DNA of 64,000 nucleotides from Persicimonas caeni (GTDB taxonomy: Bacteria; Myxococcota_A; Bradymonadia; Bradymonadales; Bradymonadaceae), in NCBI RefSeq assembly GCF_006517175.1, contig NZ_CP041186.1:1763001-1827000 (forward strand). The letters are read 5' to 3'. Below are positions 60,970-64,000 of this stretch, piece after piece (the stretch's first letter is position 1; every line of letters starts with the position of its first letter). The position numbers and the translations under genes are program-made. Under the pieces are notes generated by a model that was not told where the DNA came from, ran no database searches, and saw only the letters and a program-made list of their open reading frames with translations.

Positions 60970-62346
60970 CTACTCCAACTCGCTCACGCTCAACCGATAG
61001 CTGTCGTACGTCGCCGGCACCGTCGCCAGCAGCGCGAACGCGCGCGTTTCGCCGGGCAGGAGCGCCGGGGCCGACGAGCTGACGACGTAGGTCTCCTCGG
61101 AGGTCAGGTCCTCCTTGCTGATGAGCTTGTCGACCTTCAACAGCTCGCCGCCGGCGTCGTAGAAACGCGCGCGGACCTTCAGCAGCTTGACCGGGCGGCC
61201 GCTGTTGTTGGTGACCTCGTAGAAGCCGCGAAAGTGGAGCATCCCCTTTTTGAGGATGCTCTTTGTGTCGGACAACTGGCGCAGCCCGAAGGAGAGCTCG
61301 AAGCCCGAGGGTGTCCCATCCTCGAAGGTCGCCTCGACCGGCTCGGTCGGCGGATAGGCGCCGTTGCTCGGAAAGCCTTCGGCCGACTGGATCGTGAGCG
61401 TGGCGCGCTCGACGCTCGGGGCGGCCTCTTTCAACAGGTAAAACGGGTGGGTCTGGCCGGCGCGCAGCGTCGCGTGGTGGCTCTCGAGGATGCCGCGGCC
61501 GGGCAGCTCGGCGACGACGTTCGCGTCGGCGTCGAGCAGCTGCAGGCTGGCGTCGACCTTCTCGAACTCGCGATCGGCCGGCGCCTTCAGCAGGGCGCGC
61601 ACGTTGTAGAACGCGCTCTCGGGGTAGACGTCGAGCTTCGAGGAGCGAACCTCGAGCGTCAGGCCACTGTTGGCGTTGTCGACGACCTCGATGGGCAACT
61701 GGCGCGTGCCGGTGGTCGACTTCGAGCCGGTCGGCTGACCCGACTGCGTCGCATTCGTCGCGGGCGCATACGCCGCGTTGGCAGGCGTCGGGCCCCCGGG
61801 CCCCGGGGCCGGTTCGGGCGTGCCCAACGTCAGCCACGCGCCGACGCCTACGCCCAGCATCACGACCACCGCCGCCACGGCGATCGCCCACTGGCGCGCC
61901 TCGCCGGCCTTGGAGGTGCGCGGGCCGACGTCGTCGATGGCGTTGAGCAGCTCGTAGCCCGCCTGGAAGTTCGGGTCGATGTCGAGCAACTGGCGCGCGA
62001 TGGTCTCGGCGCGCTCGACGTCGGCGCGGTCGCCCGACTTGCGGAAGCGCTCGAAAAGCGTGTGGGCGAGCTCCGAGCGCGCCTGCATATGCGCCGGCAG
62101 CAACACGATCGCTTCGTCGAACTCGGCGACTGCGTCGTCCAAGCGGCCGTAGCCGCGGAAGTTGCGCGCGCGCTCGAGGTGCTCGAGCCCCTCCTGGCGC
62201 GCGGCGTCGAGGTCTTGTTCGCTCAGCCCGATCTCGAGGCCGATCTCGTGGACTTCATCCTCGCTGAGCGCCCGGCCGCGCTCGTTGCTCAGGCGCATGA
62301 CGCGCACGAGGAAGGCTTGGAGTTGGTCGTCGCTCTGGAAGGTCAT
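60970..62346 (-). CDS. TPR-containing single-pass membrane protein
   Basis: 458 residues. Cytoplasmic N-terminus with helical TPR-like region (about 25-140: RLDDAVAEFDEAIVLLPAH, ADVERAETIARQLLDIDPNF), one membrane helix (about 151-172), a Pro/Ala/Thr-rich linker (about 175-215) and a beta-rich extracytoplasmic domain that resembles FxLYD-type domains (GFYEVTNNSGRPVKLLKVRARFYDAGG). Function unknown; layout suggests a scaffolding or sensing protein. Surrounded by intergenic repeats on both sides. Confidence 0.75.
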   Translation of the reverse strand: MTFQSDDQLQAFLVRVMRLSNERGRALSEDEVHEIGLEIGLSEQDLDAARQEGLEHLERARNFRGYGRLDDAVAEFDEAIVLLPAHMQARSELAHTLFERFRKSGDRADVERAETIARQLLDIDPNFQAGYELLNAIDDVGPRTSKAGEARQWAIAVAAVVVMLGVGVGAWLTLGTPEPAPGPGGPTPANAAYAPATNATQSGQPTGSKSTTGTRQLPIEVVDNANSGLTLEVRSSKLDVYPESAFYNVRALLKAPADREFEKVDASLQLLDADANVVAELPGRGILESHHATLRAGQTHPFYLLKEAAPSVERATLTIQSAEGFPSNGAYPPTEPVEATFEDGTPSGFELSFGLRQLSDTKSILKKGMLHFRGFYEVTNNSGRPVKLLKVRARFYDAGGELLKVDKLISKEDLTSEETYVVSSSAPALLPGETRAFALLATVPATYDSYRLSVSELE

Positions 62347-62408
62347 GCTCGAGTCCTGCTTGGGTGGTTTGGTGGGGGGAGTTTAGCAGGTGAGGTCCAA
62401 GGCAGCCA

Positions 62409-62484
62409 TATTCACCCCCGTTGCCTCGCCCGGGGGTGACGGCGCGGAGGCGCCGGGGGGGCATCGTCGCGAATCGGCAATGCC
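62409..62484 (-). repeat. Solo right end of the GGCATTGCCG element
   Basis: About 76 bases nearly identical to the right end of the element at 60689-60905 (ATTCACCCCCGTTGCCTCGC through CGGCAATGCC). It lies directly upstream of the TPR gene's start, on the opposite side from the full element. Confidence 0.7.
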
Positions 62485-62485
62485 T

Positions 62486-62525
62486 ACAAAAACAAAAGCC
62501 CGGAACCCCAAAGGGCCCCGGGCTT
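62486..62525 (-). terminator. Intrinsic terminator of the rightmost gene
   Basis: On the minus strand AGCCCGG pairs with CCGGGCT around a GC-rich interior, followed by a T-rich run (TTTTGTTTTT). It lies 40 bases after the stop of the partial gene at 62565. Confidence 0.7.
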
Positions 62526-62564
62526 CGCAAAGGGTCACATCACTGCGTTGCTCTCCCCTCCTCC

Positions 62565-64000
62565 TTATTCGCTGTCGAAGTCGTCAAAATCGGGCAACTG
62601 CCCGATGGGCCCGGCCTGGCCCTCCATGAAGTTCGAGCAGGCGTCCGGCGTCAGGCTGAACACGCGCACCACGCCGCCGATATCGTAGAAGTCGATCTGG
62701 CCGACCAGCGCGTAGACGTCGCAGTTGGCGATGAGCGGGTTGTAGTCGATGAAGACGTCGCGGGCGACGAACTCGAGCTCGGGCATCGAGATGCTCTCCA
62801 GGGCGAGGTTGCGCTGGATGCGCAGCGACTGGCCGATTTGGACGAGCTGCGGAGCAGCCAAGGACTGCAACTCCTGGTTGTAGCGCACGCGCACGCTGCC
62901 GACCGAGTGGACGAGGCTGTCGAGGCTCAGCTCGCGCAGGCTGTCGTTGTTCTCGACGTTGATCTGCGCGCCGAGCCACTCGACCGACGACAGGTCGGCC
63001 GTCAGCAGATCATCGACCCCGCCGAGGACCGTCTGGTCGCCAATCGCCTCGACGTTGCCCAGTCCGAGGCCGGTCAAGGTGGGCTGGTCGAAGACGTGCA
63101 GCACCGTGCCGATGACCTCGAGTTCCGGCAGGTTGGCGCTGGCAAGCACAGGGTTCTCCTCGACGACCAGGCCGAAGCCGATAAAGCGCAGGTTCGACAG
63201 CGCGTCGAGGCTCGTCAGGCTGCTGTTTTGGGCCACGCTGACCCATTCGCTCACGAAGCGAAGCCCGCTCAGCGCGCTCAGGTCGGTGATGTCGGAGCTC
63301 TCGCGCACAAATAGCCCGCCGCGAATCGACAGGCACTCCGCGCCGGCAAATTCGGCCAGGTCGGCCTGCTCGTCAACAAACACGTCCCCCTCGACGATGC
63401 GACACTCGGAGGTTTCACCGAAGTCGAGCTCACACTCCTGCGGGCCGTTGCGCGTGGCGAAGGGCTGGGCGCCGATATCGAAGATCCCCACCGAGTCGAC
63501 GAGTCCCTGGATGGTGCACGTCGACAGGCTCTCGTTGCCGATGAACTGCAGCGGGCCGCCGATAAAGTCGAGCGAGCCGAGCATCAGGGTGGTCAGCGAA
63601 TCGTTGAGGCGAAATTCGAGGGTGCTCTCGACCGAGGCGAGGTTGGGCGCGCCGAACATTTCGAGCTGGTTGTTGACCTCGATGAGCGCAAAGCCCATCA
63701 GGCGCTTGAGCGCCGGAAAGCGCGCGGCGGTCAGCTCTTCCATGTGCTGGATGATGAACGCGTCTCCCACGTAGGCCAGCGACGCGAAGGTCACCTCCTG
63801 CAGCGGGCTCGTCGCCAGGATGAACTCGGCGCCCACCGACTGCAGGCTCGACGCGTCGAGCTGCGTGAGGCTCGGGTTGTCGAAGATGTGGAAGTTGCGG
63901 GTGACGTAGCTCAAGCTGGGCACGTTGATCGACTCGAGCGCGTCGTTGCCCTCGACGACGAACGTCTGGCCCACAAAGATCAGGTTCTGCAGCCCGTCGA
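62565..64000 (-). CDS. Receptor-L-domain-like repeat protein (partial, 5' end outside window)
   Basis: The minus-strand frame stays open to the right edge, so the start is missing; about 478 C-terminal residues are seen. They consist of short repeats with beta-strand ladders (LTQLDASSLQSVGAEF, LTSLDALSNLRFIG), resembling the receptor L domain of insulin/EGF receptors and bacterial relatives. Two half-units end in similar Cys-containing caps (STCTIQGLVDSVGIFDIG and ANCDVYALVGQIDFYDIGG), and a CELDFGETSEC linker joins them. Probably exported, but the signal peptide lies outside. Ends in an acidic tail (DFDDFDSE). Function unknown. Confidence 0.75.
   Translation of the reverse strand, partial: DGLQNLIFVGQTFVVEGNDALESINVPSLSYVTRNFHIFDNPSLTQLDASSLQSVGAEFILATSPLQEVTFASLAYVGDAFIIQHMEELTAARFPALKRLMGFALIEVNNQLEMFGAPNLASVESTLEFRLNDSLTTLMLGSLDFIGGPLQFIGNESLSTCTIQGLVDSVGIFDIGAQPFATRNGPQECELDFGETSECRIVEGDVFVDEQADLAEFAGAECLSIRGGLFVRESSDITDLSALSGLRFVSEWVSVAQNSSLTSLDALSNLRFIGFGLVVEENPVLASANLPELEVIGTVLHVFDQPTLTGLGLGNVEAIGDQTVLGGVDDLLTADLSSVEWLGAQINVENNDSLRELSLDSLVHSVGSVRVRYNQELQSLAAPQLVQIGQSLRIQRNLALESISMPELEFVARDVFIDYNPLIANCDVYALVGQIDFYDIGGVVRVFSLTPDACSNFMEGQAGPIGQLPDFDDFDSE

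Overview
The window comes from a GC-rich Gram-negative bacterium, most like the deltaproteobacterial/myxobacterial branch and in particular Bradymonadales-type predators. This is inferred from gene style, not from a marker gene. The signs are many small lipoproteins, FG-GAP/thrombospondin-3 lipoproteins, Ser/Thr kinases with PEGA domains, a MYXO-CTERM-like C-terminal anchor, alternative complex III with an A2-type caa3 oxidase, and an N-type ATPase. No rRNA, tRNA, cas or phage genes were recognised.

Layout. 0-2 kb: a lipoprotein and a membrane metallophosphoesterase. 2-5.4 kb: the glyoxylate shunt (aceB, aceA) behind a 20-bp palindrome, closed by a strong terminator. 5.6-13 kb: a small membrane protein, a 2-hydroxyacid dehydrogenase, a DUF2330 surface protein, a zinc-independent MDR oxidoreductase, an SDR epimerase and an aromatic amino-acid decarboxylase. 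13-16.7 kb: a two-gene exported module (FGE-fold protein plus esterase lipoprotein) bracketed by two seven-copy hairpin arrays in opposite orientation. 16.7-23.8 kb: two paralogous seven-blade FG-GAP lipoproteins flanking a Ser/Thr kinase and PEGA protein pair. 24.1-33.5 kb: a complete N-ATPase operon (atpD-C-Q-R-B-E-F-A-G) headed by an AtpR-like extra gene and translationally coupled at its end to PEP synthase. 33.5-44.8 kb: lipoproteins, a pentaheme cytochrome, an ABHD18-like hydrolase, a PAS histidine kinase, an AI-2E family transporter, a DUF389 protein and a large TPR regulator with a Fis-type DNA-binding end. 45-59.3 kb: alternative complex III (actABCDEF), a small membrane protein, Sco, and caa3 oxidase (coxB, coxA, coxC, coxD), with a complete insertion sequence between coxB and coxA. 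59.3-64 kb: an outer-envelope lipoprotein, a dense field of palindromic repeats, a TPR membrane protein and a partial receptor-L-like repeat protein running off the right edge.

How the genes fit together. Glyoxylate shunt plus PEP synthase suggests growth on acetyl-CoA (fatty acids or lipids) with gluconeogenesis. ACIII feeding caa3 gives aerobic quinol-to-oxygen respiration, and the N-ATPase is an accessory ion pump or synthase. Gene ends repeatedly overlap as ATGA or GTGA, so several runs are clearly operons. The main non-coding theme is the variety of intergenic palindromic repeats, in at least five families, and several 17-20 bp perfect palindromes at promoters that look like TetR-type operators.
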